From the NCBI GenBank assembly GCA_003538135.1, contig DPOR01000011.1, positions 99,550 through 128,069 on the forward strand: DNA of 28,520 nt. The letters are read 5' to 3'. Numbering within the stretch: position 1 is the first letter of the stretch; every line of letters begins with the position of its first letter. The notes under the pieces are model-generated. The model searched no databases, was not told where the DNA came from, and saw only the letters and a list, made by a program, of their open reading frames with translations. This document shows, piece by piece, positions 7,329-13,596 of this stretch. A program made the position numbers and the translations under genes. The DNA is from Oscillospiraceae bacterium (GTDB taxonomy: Bacteria > Bacillota > Clostridia > Oscillospirales > Acutalibacteraceae).

Positions 7329-8090
7329 ATGCAGAAAACAGTGAACTGCCGCAGGCTCGATTCGAATATGTTGAAGCTTATTGCGATAGTCGCCATGACG
7401 GCGGATCATATTGCGTGGCTTCTGTTTCCCGGCTATCCCGCGGAGCCTCTGCCGATTATTTTACATATAATAGGCAGGCTGACCTGCCCCGTCATGTGCT
7501 TTTTTATCGCCGAGGGCTATCACTATACGCACGATGTGAAAAAGTATACGGCGCGCCTGTTTGTGCTCGCCGTTATCTCGCATTTTGCCTATGTGCTCGC
7601 TTCAAACGACTTCGTGGATTGGCATTCGTTTATCCCGTTTTATTACGGGAGCGTGCTCAATCAGACGGGCGTAATATGGTCGCTCGCGTGGGGACTCGTT
7701 ATGCTGCGAGTAGCAAAGGATGAGCGTCTCGGTATGCCCGTAAAGGTAATCCTGACCTTGCTCATTTGCGCCGCGGCACTTCCCGCCGATTGGAGTTGCA
7801 TAGCGTCGCTAAGTATAATGTCGATAGGCATGAACAGGGGAGAGCCGAAAAAGCAGATAGCGTGGTGCGTGCTCTGGGTCGCGGTCTATGCCGTTGTCTA
7901 TTTCTTTGCGATAGATAAGATATACGGGCTTATACAGCTCTGCGCGGTGCTCGCCGTACCGCTCCTGTTCCTCTATAACGGAAAGCGCGGAAGAAGCCCG
8001 AAAATCAATAAATTTATGAAGTGGCTGTTCTACGCATATTATCCTCTCCATTTGCTTGTTATAGGTATTATAAGAGAGCTTGTGCGTTGA
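7329..8090 (+). CDS. TraX-family membrane protein
   Basis: A 253-aa integral membrane protein with about eight helices. The N-terminal motif LKLIAIVAMTADHIAWLLFP and the following IGRLTCPVMCFFIAEGYHYT are the hallmark of the TraX family, named after the F-plasmid pilin N-acetyltransferase and related to membrane acyltransferases. In Firmicutes such proteins are chromosomal and of unknown acceptor. The conserved Asp-His (ADHIAWL) and Glu-Gly-Tyr (AEGYHY) are present. Start ATG at 7329 with AAGGTGA SD. A DUF6440 gene follows after 25 nt in the same direction. Family confident; acetylation of a surface component is a guess. Confidence 0.9.
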   Translation: MQKTVNCRRLDSNMLKLIAIVAMTADHIAWLLFPGYPAEPLPIILHIIGRLTCPVMCFFIAEGYHYTHDVKKYTARLFVLAVISHFAYVLASNDFVDWHSFIPFYYGSVLNQTGVIWSLAWGLVMLRVAKDERLGMPVKVILTLLICAAALPADWSCIASLSIMSIGMNRGEPKKQIAWCVLWVAVYAVVYFFAIDKIYGLIQLCAVLAVPLLFLYNGKRGRSPKINKFMKWLFYAYYPLHLLVIGIIRELVR

Positions 8091-8115
8091 CAAATAAATT
8101 CACGGAGACAATACA

Positions 8116-8295
8116 ATGGCTAAAAACGACAGATTTGAAAATGTCTATTCGCAGGGAGCGCTGTCAACCACGGAAATCTGGGTCGATAAAGAAACAGGAG
8201 TAAATTACCTGTTTCACACAAGCGGCTATGCCGGAGGTATGACCCCTCTGTTGGACAGAGACGGAAAACCGATAATTTCTCCTGTTCAAAGATAA
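8116..8295 (+). CDS. DUF6440-family small protein
   Basis: A 59-aa soluble protein, below common ORF length cut-offs. The central EIWVDKETGVNYLFHTSGYA and the following GGMTPLLDRDGKPIISPV are characteristic of the DUF6440 family, common and uncharacterised in Firmicutes. A GGAGA SD lies 9 nt before the ATG, and a terminator follows 12 nt after the stop. Probably co-transcribed with the TraX-family gene. Confidence 0.85.
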   Translation: MAKNDRFENVYSQGALSTTEIWVDKETGVNYLFHTSGYAGGMTPLLDRDGKPIISPVQR

Positions 8296-8307
8296 TACGG
8301 ACGTAAA

Positions 8308-8339
8308 AACACGGCGCGGAACTCGCACCGTGTTCTTTT
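8308..8339 (+). terminator. Terminator after the DUF6440 gene
   Basis: Stem AACACGG / CCGTGTT (7 bp) extended by GCG/CGC across a C-A mismatch, followed by TTCTTTT. The outer stem resembles the terminator at 5080-5104. Confidence 0.8.
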
Positions 8340-8520
8340 ATATCTTCGCCGAGAGCTTTATGTAAATCGCTCCGGCCGTCAAAAACGCCGTGTATCCGAT
8401 TATCGCGGCGGCTGCCACGTCCGTGAGATAATGCGCTCCGACGGCAAGCCTTGTATAACCCATCGCCGCCGCATATATTGCGCTGACATAGAGAGCGGGC
8501 TTAAAAACAGAGTATAGGAA
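8338..8520 (-). pseudogene. C-terminal remnant of a PAP2-superfamily phosphatase
   Basis: Minus-strand reading gives about 60 residues including SAIYAAAMGYTRLAVGAHYL followed by TDVAAAAIIGY. TRLAVGAHYLTD is motif C3 of PAP2 phosphatases (SR-x5-H-x3-D, Thr for Ser), with the usual following membrane helix and a normal stop at 8338. The N-terminal two thirds, which would carry KX6RP and PSGH, is missing: upstream lies the AT-rich segment with an unrelated membrane protein. No start codon or SD is available. The break near 8520 marks an insertion or deletion junction. Confidence 0.8.
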
Positions 8521-8544
8521 GAGGGTGTTAATATTGACACCCTC
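8521..8544 (-). terminator. Hairpin after the 127-aa gene
   Basis: Inverted repeat GAGGGTGT / ACACCCTC with an 8-nt AT-rich loop, 7 nt after the stop codon of the 127-aa gene. The T-tract is weak in both directions. It lies at the junction with the PAP2 remnant. Confidence 0.5.
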
Positions 8545-8550
8545 CCTATT

Positions 8551-8934
8551 TTATTTATCAGCAAGAAATGTTTCTTTTCTTAACAACAAGATAAATGCTG
8601 CAATAGTAATTATCATAGTCAATAATCCCAAATAGACACCTAGCGCTGAGTTATTAAATCTTCCGTATGATTCAAACTTGGAAAATTCAAGTGCAAACAA
8701 CATACTAAGAGAGCACAAGCCGCTTATAAAACATATTGTCTTTAACTTTTTGTAAAGCAATAAACTCAAAAAGAAAATACATAAAATAACACCTGATAAA
8801 ACAATATTACCGGAAAGAACAAGTACGCCATCGCGTGAAGTTATTCCCTCAATTGTCTGCCAATCCAACAGCAGCGTTGATAAATTTACTAATAATAAAG
8901 CAGCTAATAATACTCTCTTTAATATACTCTTCAT
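8551..8934 (-). CDS. Small four-TM membrane protein, unknown function
   Basis: A 127-aa protein with four predicted membrane helices (about 7-24, 39-60, 64-84, 97-118), lysine-rich ends and a short polar loop (FESYGRFNNS). No family recognised. Its codons are strikingly AT-rich compared with genes on either side, and it interrupts or replaces the rest of a PAP2 gene, so it is probably horizontally acquired. A GAGGGA SD lies 8 nt before the ATG at 8934. It is 16 nt downstream of a 35-codon ORF and probably shares its transcript from the operator-covered promoter near 9.1 kb. By position and topology it could be an immunity or transport protein for a small peptide, but nothing in its sequence proves this. 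Confidence 0.7.
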   Translation of the reverse strand: MKSILKRVLLAALLLVNLSTLLLDWQTIEGITSRDGVLVLSGNIVLSGVILCIFFLSLLLYKKLKTICFISGLCSLSMLFALEFSKFESYGRFNNSALGVYLGLLTMIITIAAFILLLRKETFLADK

Positions 8935-8950
8935 TTTAATCCCTCATTTG

Positions 8951-9058
8951 TTATTTTCTGACTCGAGCATATTTACCTCCGTCACCGCCGATATTATCCC
9001 AACCGTTTTTACTGCTACTTGCCCACTCATTGTAATTGCTTGTATGCTGAGCCACCAT
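8951..9058 (-). CDS. Possible small peptide ORF (35 aa)
   Basis: Minus-strand ORF starting MVAQHTSNYNEW, with a Gly/Asp-rich segment (GWDNIGGDGG) and a basic end (KYARVRK). It ends 16 nt before the four-TM gene. It has no SD: the operator palindrome lies directly before the ATG. It could therefore be leaderless, untranslated, or the tail of a decayed gene. Composition resembles small secreted or modified peptides only loosely; there is no leader sequence or Cys. No family recognised. Confidence 0.3.
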   Translation of the reverse strand: MVAQHTSNYNEWASSSKNGWDNIGGDGGKYARVRK

Positions 9059-9059
9059 A

Positions 9060-9114
9060 GACTAATGTATTAGACCACGCTTTTAGTCTAATGCATCAGA
9101 CAGGCGCTTGTCAA
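9060..9114 (-). promoter_or_regulatory. Promoter overlapped by two palindromic operators
   Basis: On the minus strand a perfect TTGACA (9109-9114) is followed by TAGACT at 18 nt (or TTAGAC at 17 nt) as a weak -10 box. One palindrome, GTCTAATGCATCAGAC (9086-9101), fills the space between the boxes. A second, GACTAATGTATTAGAC (9060-9075), lies over the predicted start. Spacing is 26 nt centre to centre. This is the layout of a tightly repressed promoter, and the palindromes suit a TetR- or MarR-type dimer. It would drive the 35-codon ORF and the four-TM gene. Confidence 0.6.
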
Positions 9115-9181
9115 TATTTTTTAATTTAAAATTTTCTCCTATTGCTATGATTTTTTTTAATGATTTTCTAAACTGTTTCAT
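9083..9181 (-). CDS. Possible tiny basic peptide ORF (32 aa)
   Basis: Reads MKQFRKSLKKIIAIGENFKL, ending DKRLSDALD. A GAAAGG SD lies 8 nt before the ATG. It overlaps the -35 box and one operator of the promoter at 9.1 kb, so either the ORF or the promoter may be spurious, or this is an upstream gene reading into the operator. It is in the same frame as the 35-codon ORF, separated by two stops, which would also fit a decayed gene. No family recognised. Confidence 0.2.
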   Translation of the reverse strand: MKQFRKSLKKIIAIGENFKLKNIDKRLSDALD

Positions 9182-9201
9182 AAGTTTAGCCTTTCGACGA
9201 C

Positions 9202-9228
9202 GAGCCTCGGTAATTCCGGGCTCTTTTT
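9202..9228 (+). terminator. Orphan plus-strand terminator
   Basis: Stem GAGCC(T)CGG / CCGGGCTC with one bulge and a 5-nt loop, followed by TTTTT. No plus-strand gene lies just upstream; the nearest ends at 8295 and has its own terminator. It may be left over from a gene lost when the AT-rich segment arrived. Between 9229 and 9390 I see no gene. Confidence 0.6.
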
Positions 9229-9390
9229 ATACTTTTTTTGACTGTTTGCTTATGATAAATACGTGTTAAACCTCATTTGAATTAGGCTGTTCAAGAAAAA
9301 AATCGGCGTGCCGGCTGTGCGCAATCATGCGAATTTGTAAATTATTTTTAAATAATATGAATAAGCGGAGCATTGCATACCAAAAAGGTG

Positions 9391-9396
9391 TATAAT
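9391..9396 (+). promoter_or_regulatory. Probable -10 box of gpmA
   Basis: Perfect TATAAT about 60 nt before the gpmA ATG. No good -35 at 16-18 nt. The leader has a small hairpin (GGAGTC/GACTCC, 9410-9424). Confidence 0.4.
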
Positions 9397-9455
9397 ATAT
9401 CCGCAGGCGGGAGTCGGAGACTCCGGCTATCTTGAAACAAAGGAGCTGTGTGAAA

Positions 9456-10199
9456 ATGAAGCTTGTGCTGCTTCGCCACGGAGAAAGCGAATGGAATCTT
9501 GAAAACCGCTTCACGGGCTGGACGGATGTCGACCTCTCCGATAACGGCAGAAAAGAGGCGCTGTCTGCGGGAAAGGCTCTGCTCGACGGCGGATATGATT
9601 TCGATATTTGCTATACATCTTATCTTAAACGCGCTATTCATACCCTTGACGCTGTGCTTGATGTCATGGACAGGGCATGGCTCCCGGTTATAAAATCATA
9701 TAAACTGAACGAACGCCATTACGGCGCGCTTCAGGGGCTGAACAAATCCGAGACCGCCGAAAAATTCGGCGAGGAGCAGGTGCTCATATGGCGCCGCTCG
9801 TTCGATGTCCGACCGCCCGTGCTTGAGCCCTCGGATGAACGAAACCCCGCCAATCAGGCGCAGTACAGAGACGAGGACAGGGCGGAGCTTCCGCTCGGCG
9901 AGAGCCTCAAGGACACAATAGCGAGAACCGTGCCGTATTTTGAAAGCGAGATAGCGCCTGAGATGCGCGCGGGTAAGCGTGTTATTATCGCGGCGCACGG
10001 AAATTCGCTGCGTGCGCTCGTTATGTATCTTGAAAAGCTGACAGCGGACGAGATAATGAAGGTGAATCTTCCGACGGGCGTTCCGCTTGTCTATGAATTT
10101 GACGACAGCTTCAATGTTATCTCGAAACAGTATCTCGGCGATCCGTCCGTGATAGCCGCAAAAATAAACAAGGTTGCGGCTCAGGGCAAAAAGCAATGA
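9456..10199 (+). CDS. gpmA: 2,3-bisphosphoglycerate-dependent phosphoglycerate mutase
   Basis: A 247-aa cytoplasmic glycolytic enzyme interconverting 3- and 2-phosphoglycerate through a phosphohistidine. The N-terminal LVLLRHGESEWN carries the catalytic His; NRFTGWTDVDLS, LNERHYGALQGLNK and AAHGNSLRALVMYLE are the standard dPGM motifs, and the length is normal. The chosen start at 9456 has AGGAG 10 nt upstream; a longer TTG-start version at 9432 would place the SD inside the gene. Monocistronic, with a strong terminator. In Clostridia it often coexists with a cofactor-independent mutase elsewhere. Confidence 0.96.
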   Translation: MKLVLLRHGESEWNLENRFTGWTDVDLSDNGRKEALSAGKALLDGGYDFDICYTSYLKRAIHTLDAVLDVMDRAWLPVIKSYKLNERHYGALQGLNKSETAEKFGEEQVLIWRRSFDVRPPVLEPSDERNPANQAQYRDEDRAELPLGESLKDTIARTVPYFESEIAPEMRAGKRVIIAAHGNSLRALVMYLEKLTADEIMKVNLPTGVPLVYEFDDSFNVISKQYLGDPSVIAAKINKVAAQGKKQ

Positions 10200-10234
10200 C
10201 TGCCGCGTGCATCCGAAATAAATAAAATATACCG

Positions 10235-10270
10235 TACCTCCCGGGCTTTTAAACGGGAGGTATTTGCTTT
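10235..10270 (+). terminator. Terminator of gpmA
   Basis: 9-bp perfect stem TACCTCCCG / CGGGAGGTA with a 10-nt loop, then TTTGCTTT. Confidence 0.85.
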
Positions 10271-10353
10271 ACCGTGTTATTGTATAAAAAGCGGGGCTTG
10301 AGAACGAAATTTTTTACAGTTTCGCCGATAGTAAAAAATTTTGAAAAAAAGTG

Positions 10354-10382
10354 TTGACTTTAGCGTAGTAACGTGATATCAT
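10354..10382 (+). promoter_or_regulatory. Promoter of the amino-acid ABC importer operon
   Basis: TTGACT, 17-nt spacer, TATCAT. The leader is short (about 27 nt) and carries GGAGG before the ATG. Confidence 0.75.
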
Positions 10383-10415
10383 ACAACCACACTAAAGAAA
10401 ACGGAGGAACACACC

Positions 10416-11225
10416 ATGAAAAAAAGAATTGTTGCACTTTCGCTCGCAGTCCTGACCCTCGTTCTCGCGCTCGGCTTTGCGGGCTGCAAGAAGAACGATA
10501 AGACCGATTGGGACTATATCGCAGATAAGGGCGAGCTGGTCATCGGAATTACTTACTTCAGACCCATGAACTATATGGAGAACGGCAAGCTTGTCGGCTT
10601 CGAGACAGAGTTTGCTCAGGCCGTCTGCGAGAAGCTCGGCGTGACCGCCAAGTTCCAGGAGATCGACTGGGATTCCAAGGTTACCGAGCTCAACTCCAAG
10701 ACCATCGACTGCATCTGGAACGGCATGACCGCAACGGACGAGCTCAAGAATCAGATCAATTTCTCCGGCGCTTACATGAACAACTCACAGGTTGCCGTTA
10801 TTCGCAAGGCTGACGCCGCAAAGTATAAGGATCTCGCTTCAATGAGCGGTGCCAAGGTTGTCGCAGAAGCAGGCTCCGCAGGCGAGATAGCCGTCAAGGC
10901 AGACGCGGGACTCAGCAAGAGCTACCTTCCCGTCAAGGATCAGGGCACTTCGCTCATGGAAGTCAAGAGCAAGACTGCCGATATCGCGATAATCGACGCT
11001 GTTACCGCAGCGGGCAGCATCGGCGAGGGAACCGACTATGACGATCTTATGATAGTCGATGTCATCTCGGACGCAGACTCCGAGGTCTATGCGGTCGGTA
11101 TCCGCCAAGGCGACACCGAACTCACCGCGAAGATCAACGCTGCTATCAAAGAGCTCTACGATGACGGTACTCTTGCAAAGCTTGCCGAAAAGTATAACCT
11201 CTCCGGCAGAATTATCGCCCAGTAA
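10416..11225 (+). CDS. Polar amino-acid ABC transporter, substrate-binding lipoprotein
   Basis: A 269-aa exported lipoprotein: lysine-rich n-region, hydrophobic core and a lipobox ending FAGC (Cys24). The mature part is the bacterial SBP family 3 fold; ELVIGITYFRPMNYM, GFETEFAQAVCEKLGV and the LNSKTIDCIWNGMT segment are typical of glutamine/cystine/histidine-type binding proteins. It captures the amino acid outside the membrane and passes it to the permease encoded next. SD GGAGG, 8 nt spacing. Followed after 15 nt by a stable hairpin, then the permease gene. The exact amino acid cannot be deduced. Confidence 0.94.
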   Translation: MKKRIVALSLAVLTLVLALGFAGCKKNDKTDWDYIADKGELVIGITYFRPMNYMENGKLVGFETEFAQAVCEKLGVTAKFQEIDWDSKVTELNSKTIDCIWNGMTATDELKNQINFSGAYMNNSQVAVIRKADAAKYKDLASMSGAKVVAEAGSAGEIAVKADAGLSKSYLPVKDQGTSLMEVKSKTADIAIIDAVTAAGSIGEGTDYDDLMIVDVISDADSEVYAVGIRQGDTELTAKINAAIKELYDDGTLAKLAEKYNLSGRIIAQ

Positions 11226-11240
11226 CGCAACAAAAAAATC

Positions 11241-11278
11241 ACGCAGGTCCTGCCGACTTTCTGCGGCGGGGCTTGCGT
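11241..11278 (+). other. Intercistronic hairpin between binding-protein and permease genes
   Basis: A 14-bp stem with three G-U pairs (11241-11254 with 11265-11278) and a 10-nt loop, with no U-tract. Such hairpins in ABC operons usually protect the binding-protein mRNA or cause partial read-through, giving more binding protein than permease. That role is inferred from position. Confidence 0.7.
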
Positions 11279-11344
11279 TGTGTGAAGAAATGTTTTAATA
11301 TATATCGGACAGTCAGATAACCTCAAAGGAAGAAGGATACATAA

Positions 11345-11992
11345 ATGGATTTTCTCGGCGTCAACGCTCAGCTGCTCGGGGGCTTTAAATATACGCTGTT
11401 GATATTTTTTATAACCCTCATCGCGGCTATACCGCTCGGTCTGCCGATAGCTCTCGGTTCGATGAGCCGCTTCAAGCCCCTGCGCTGGATCAGCCGTGCT
11501 TTTGTGTGGGTAATCCGCGGAACGCCGCTGATGCTCCAGATTATGGTCGTCTTTTATGTTCCCGGCCTCGTGTTCGGCACGCCGTTCAGATCGCGTATAA
11601 TCGCCGTTATCATAGCGTTTATAATCAACTATGCGGCGTATTTTTCGGAGATATACCGCGGCGGCATAGAGAGCATACCGGCAGGTCAGTATGAGGCGGG
11701 TCAGGTTCTCGGACTCACAAAGACACAGACCTTCTTCAAAGTAGTGCTGTTTCAGGTCGTCAAGCGCATCATGGCGCCTATGAGCAACGAGGTAATTACG
11801 CTCGTCAAGGATACATCGCTCGCGAATGTTATTGCAGTCGGCGAGCTTATTATGTCGGCTCAGAATATTGTTAAAGTCTACGCCATAATCTGGCCGCTGT
11901 TCTATACTGCGATATTCTATCTCATTTTCTGCGGAGTTCTCACTCTGCTCTTTAACGCGCTCGAAAAGAAACTTAACTATTACAGAGGTTAA
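11345..11992 (+). CDS. Amino-acid ABC transporter permease
   Basis: A 215-aa membrane protein of the His/Glu/Gln/Arg/opine family (HisM/GlnP type) with about five helices. The coupling-helix segment SIPAGQYEAGQVLGLTKTQT matches the EAA loop that contacts the ATPase. The N-terminus starts directly with helix 1 (GGFKYTLLIFFITLIAAIPL), as in this family. As the only permease in the operon, it probably works as a homodimer. It lies 2 nt before the ATPase gene. Confidence 0.94.
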   Translation: MDFLGVNAQLLGGFKYTLLIFFITLIAAIPLGLPIALGSMSRFKPLRWISRAFVWVIRGTPLMLQIMVVFYVPGLVFGTPFRSRIIAVIIAFIINYAAYFSEIYRGGIESIPAGQYEAGQVLGLTKTQTFFKVVLFQVVKRIMAPMSNEVITLVKDTSLANVIAVGELIMSAQNIVKVYAIIWPLFYTAIFYLIFCGVLTLLFNALEKKLNYYRG

Positions 11993-11994
11993 CC

Positions 11995-12777
11995 ATGGCT
12001 ATACTTGAAGTTAAAGATCTCAAAAAATCCTTCGGCGATTCGGATGTGCTCAAGGGCATAAGCTTCTCTCTCGAGGAGAAAAACGTCCTTGCGATAATCG
12101 GCTCGTCCGGCAGCGGCAAAACTACTCTGCTTCGCTGCATAAATATGCTCGAAACTGCGGACAGCGGCTCGATAACCGTTGACGGCGGCGTCGTTTTTGA
12201 CAGCGACAGAACCGAAAAGCTCACCGCCGAGCAGAAGCGCGAGAACCAGCTCAAGATAGGACTCGTGTTCCAGTCCTTCAACCTGTTCCCGCAGTATACC
12301 GCACTCGAAAACGTCACTCTCGCCGCAAGGATTCACGCCAAAAACCGTCCCGATTTCAAGCAGAACCGCAAGGCTATTCTCGCGGAAATTGAGGAGAACG
12401 GCAAGGCGCTGCTTAAAAAAGTCGGTCTGAGCGACAAGATGAACAACTATCCCTGCGAGCTTTCGGGCGGTCAGCAGCAGCGCGTGTCGATAGCCCGCGC
12501 CATGGCTCTCAAGCCGAAGATTCTGTTCTTCGACGAGCCCACGAGCGCGCTCGATCCCGAGCTCACGGGAGAGATTTTAAAGGTAATAAAGGATCTCGCC
12601 GCGGAGAAGATGACCATGGTTATAGTCACCCATGAGATGAACTTTGCCCGCGAGGCCGCCGACAGGATAATCTTCATGGATAACGGAGTTATCGAAGAGG
12701 AGGGAACGCCCGAAGAGGTGTTCGACAATCCCAAATCCGAGCGCACCCGCGAGTTTATCGCAGGATATTCGGACTGA
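11995..12777 (+). CDS. Amino-acid ABC transporter ATP-binding protein (GlnQ/HisP type)
   Basis: A 260-aa ATPase with all motifs: Walker A GSSGSGKTT (36-44), signature LSGGQQQR (156-163), Walker B ILFFDEP (176-182) and switch His in VTHEM. It is slightly longer than typical GlnQ (about 240 aa) because of an insertion around residues 111-140 (HAKNRPDFKQNRKAI). It powers import with the permease dimer and binding protein encoded upstream. The start is 2 nt after the permease stop. The operon ends in the hairpin array region. Confidence 0.95.
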   Translation: MAILEVKDLKKSFGDSDVLKGISFSLEEKNVLAIIGSSGSGKTTLLRCINMLETADSGSITVDGGVVFDSDRTEKLTAEQKRENQLKIGLVFQSFNLFPQYTALENVTLAARIHAKNRPDFKQNRKAILAEIEENGKALLKKVGLSDKMNNYPCELSGGQQQRVSIARAMALKPKILFFDEPTSALDPELTGEILKVIKDLAAEKMTMVIVTHEMNFAREAADRIIFMDNGVIEEEGTPEEVFDNPKSERTREFIAGYSD

Positions 12778-12799
12778 TAAAATCAAAAGATTCGCTTGA

Positions 12800-12979
12800 G
12801 AGGCGCACTCCGTAAGGAAGTGCGCCTCAGTTATATTCGCCTGACGGCGAGTTATATTGTCCTTCGGACAGTGATATCATGCTTTGCATAGTTATATTGC
12901 CCGCGGCAGTTTAACCGGCAAATATAATATCACGAAAACCGGCAGGCTTTCATATCCCTTTCCGAAAGGAAAATATCAC
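12800..12979 (+). repeat. Array of short hairpins joined by a repeated AT-rich linker
   Basis: The gap between the ABC operon and the 83-aa gene is filled by consecutive small stem-loops of different sequence: 12800-12828 (GAGGCGCACT/AGTGCGCCTC), 12838-12849 (CGCC/GGCG), 12859-12869 (GTCC/GGAC), 12879-12889 (ATGC/GCAT), 12899-12907 (GCC/GGC), then about 12933-12951 (GAAAxCC/GGxTTTC) and 12957-12970 (CCTTT/AAAGG). The first four are each followed by the same 9-nt linker, AGTTATATT, three times exactly and once as AGTGATATC. Later linkers contain ATAATATCAC, CATATCC and AATATCAC. Stems vary while linkers are conserved. The first hairpin probably ends the ABC transcript. Confidence 0.85.
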
Positions 12980-13055
12980 TTTTGTCCATGGGCACAGCAA
13001 GCTTCGGATTTGTCACCAAAATCCCGTATGGATCTTTTGGGGATAGTACAAAAAG

Positions 13056-13084
13056 GGCAGCACAAATTTTGTGTTGCCTTCTTC
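13056..13084 (+). terminator. Possible terminator after the hairpin array
   Basis: 10-bp stem (GGCAGCACAA / TTGTGTTGCC, one G-U) with a 3-nt loop, followed by TTCTTCCTT. Together with the array it would end read-through from the ABC operon. The stretch 12980-13055 holds nothing I recognise. Confidence 0.45.
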
Positions 13085-13242
13085 CTTATGGAGCCTCTCT
13101 TTAGCGGGTCTTTTTTTGATATCGGAATGTTTACAGATTGTTTATATACATTTGCGCGCCGTTATGATAAAATAACCAATAGATAAGATATCCCGCATAT
13201 ATCGGGACATAATATGTGATAAGGAATAAAGGAGAAAAAACC

Positions 13243-13494
13243 ATGCTTGAATTCAGATACGATACCCAGCTTCTTATTGACGGTCACGACCTTGATGAGG
13301 ATGTGATAAACGATTATTTTACGGATAACTTCAAGGGCGACTGCCTGCTTGCCGTCGGCGACGATGAGCTTATAAAGATTCATTTCCACACAAACGAGCC
13401 GTGGAAGGTGCTCGAATACTGCGCCTCTCTCGGTGAGATTTACGACATAGTCGTCGAGGATATGGACAGGCAGGAGCGCGGCCTCAAGGGCTGA
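13243..13494 (+). CDS. Free-standing FakA-middle-domain-like protein
   Basis: An 83-aa protein. FRYDTQLLIDGHDLDEDVI and the following GDCLLAVGDDELIKIHFHTN plus EPWKVLEYCASLGEIYDIVV match the middle domain of fatty-acid kinase subunit A (FakA/YloV, Dak2-related), where the HxHTN segment is conserved. There is no N-terminal Dak2 nucleotide-binding domain and no C-terminal DegV-like domain, so it cannot be a kinase alone. Start ATG at 13243 has GGAG 8 nt upstream; a longer upstream start lacks an SD. Monocistronic, with its own terminator. It may be a regulatory or scaffolding stand-alone domain. Confidence 0.85.
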   Translation: MLEFRYDTQLLIDGHDLDEDVINDYFTDNFKGDCLLAVGDDELIKIHFHTNEPWKVLEYCASLGEIYDIVVEDMDRQERGLKG

Positions 13495-13508
13495 TAAAAT
13501 CCGATATG

Positions 13509-13539
13509 AACCCGTGTGCCTTTCGGCATGCGGGTTTTT
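13509..13539 (+). terminator. Terminator of the 83-aa gene
   Basis: 12-bp stem (AACCCGTGTGCC / GGCATGCGGGTT, two G-U) with a TTTC loop and a T-run. Its T-run abuts the SigE-like promoter of the next operon. Confidence 0.9.
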
Positions 13540-13567
13540 CATATTTTCCGACCTGTCCGCATAAATT
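13539..13567 (+). promoter_or_regulatory. SigE-like sporulation promoter
   Basis: TCATATT, 14-nt spacer, CATAAATT, close to the Bacillus SigE consensus (-35 xxATATT, -10 CATAcAaT). It lies 30 nt before the M23-family ATG, and no SigA promoter is visible there. The B. subtilis spoIVFAB operon is SigE-controlled, which agrees. Confidence 0.6.
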
Positions 13568-13596
13568 TAAACGACTGCTTTTTGGGAGGCGGATTT

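Noticed and set aside
8338..8934. A single PAP2 gene with an in-frame stop, formed by the 127-aa ORF plus the PAP2 fragment
   Set aside because: The two are in the same frame, but the 127-aa part lacks the KX6RP and PSGH motifs and has its own SD and very different base composition.
12800..12979. CRISPR array
   Set aside because: The repeated unit is only 9 nt, the intervening parts are self-complementary hairpins of 9-29 nt, and no cas genes are present.
12884..13186. A 100-codon plus-strand ORF in the hairpin array region
   Set aside because: It starts inside the hairpin array, has no SD and runs through a likely terminator. The translation has no known motif.
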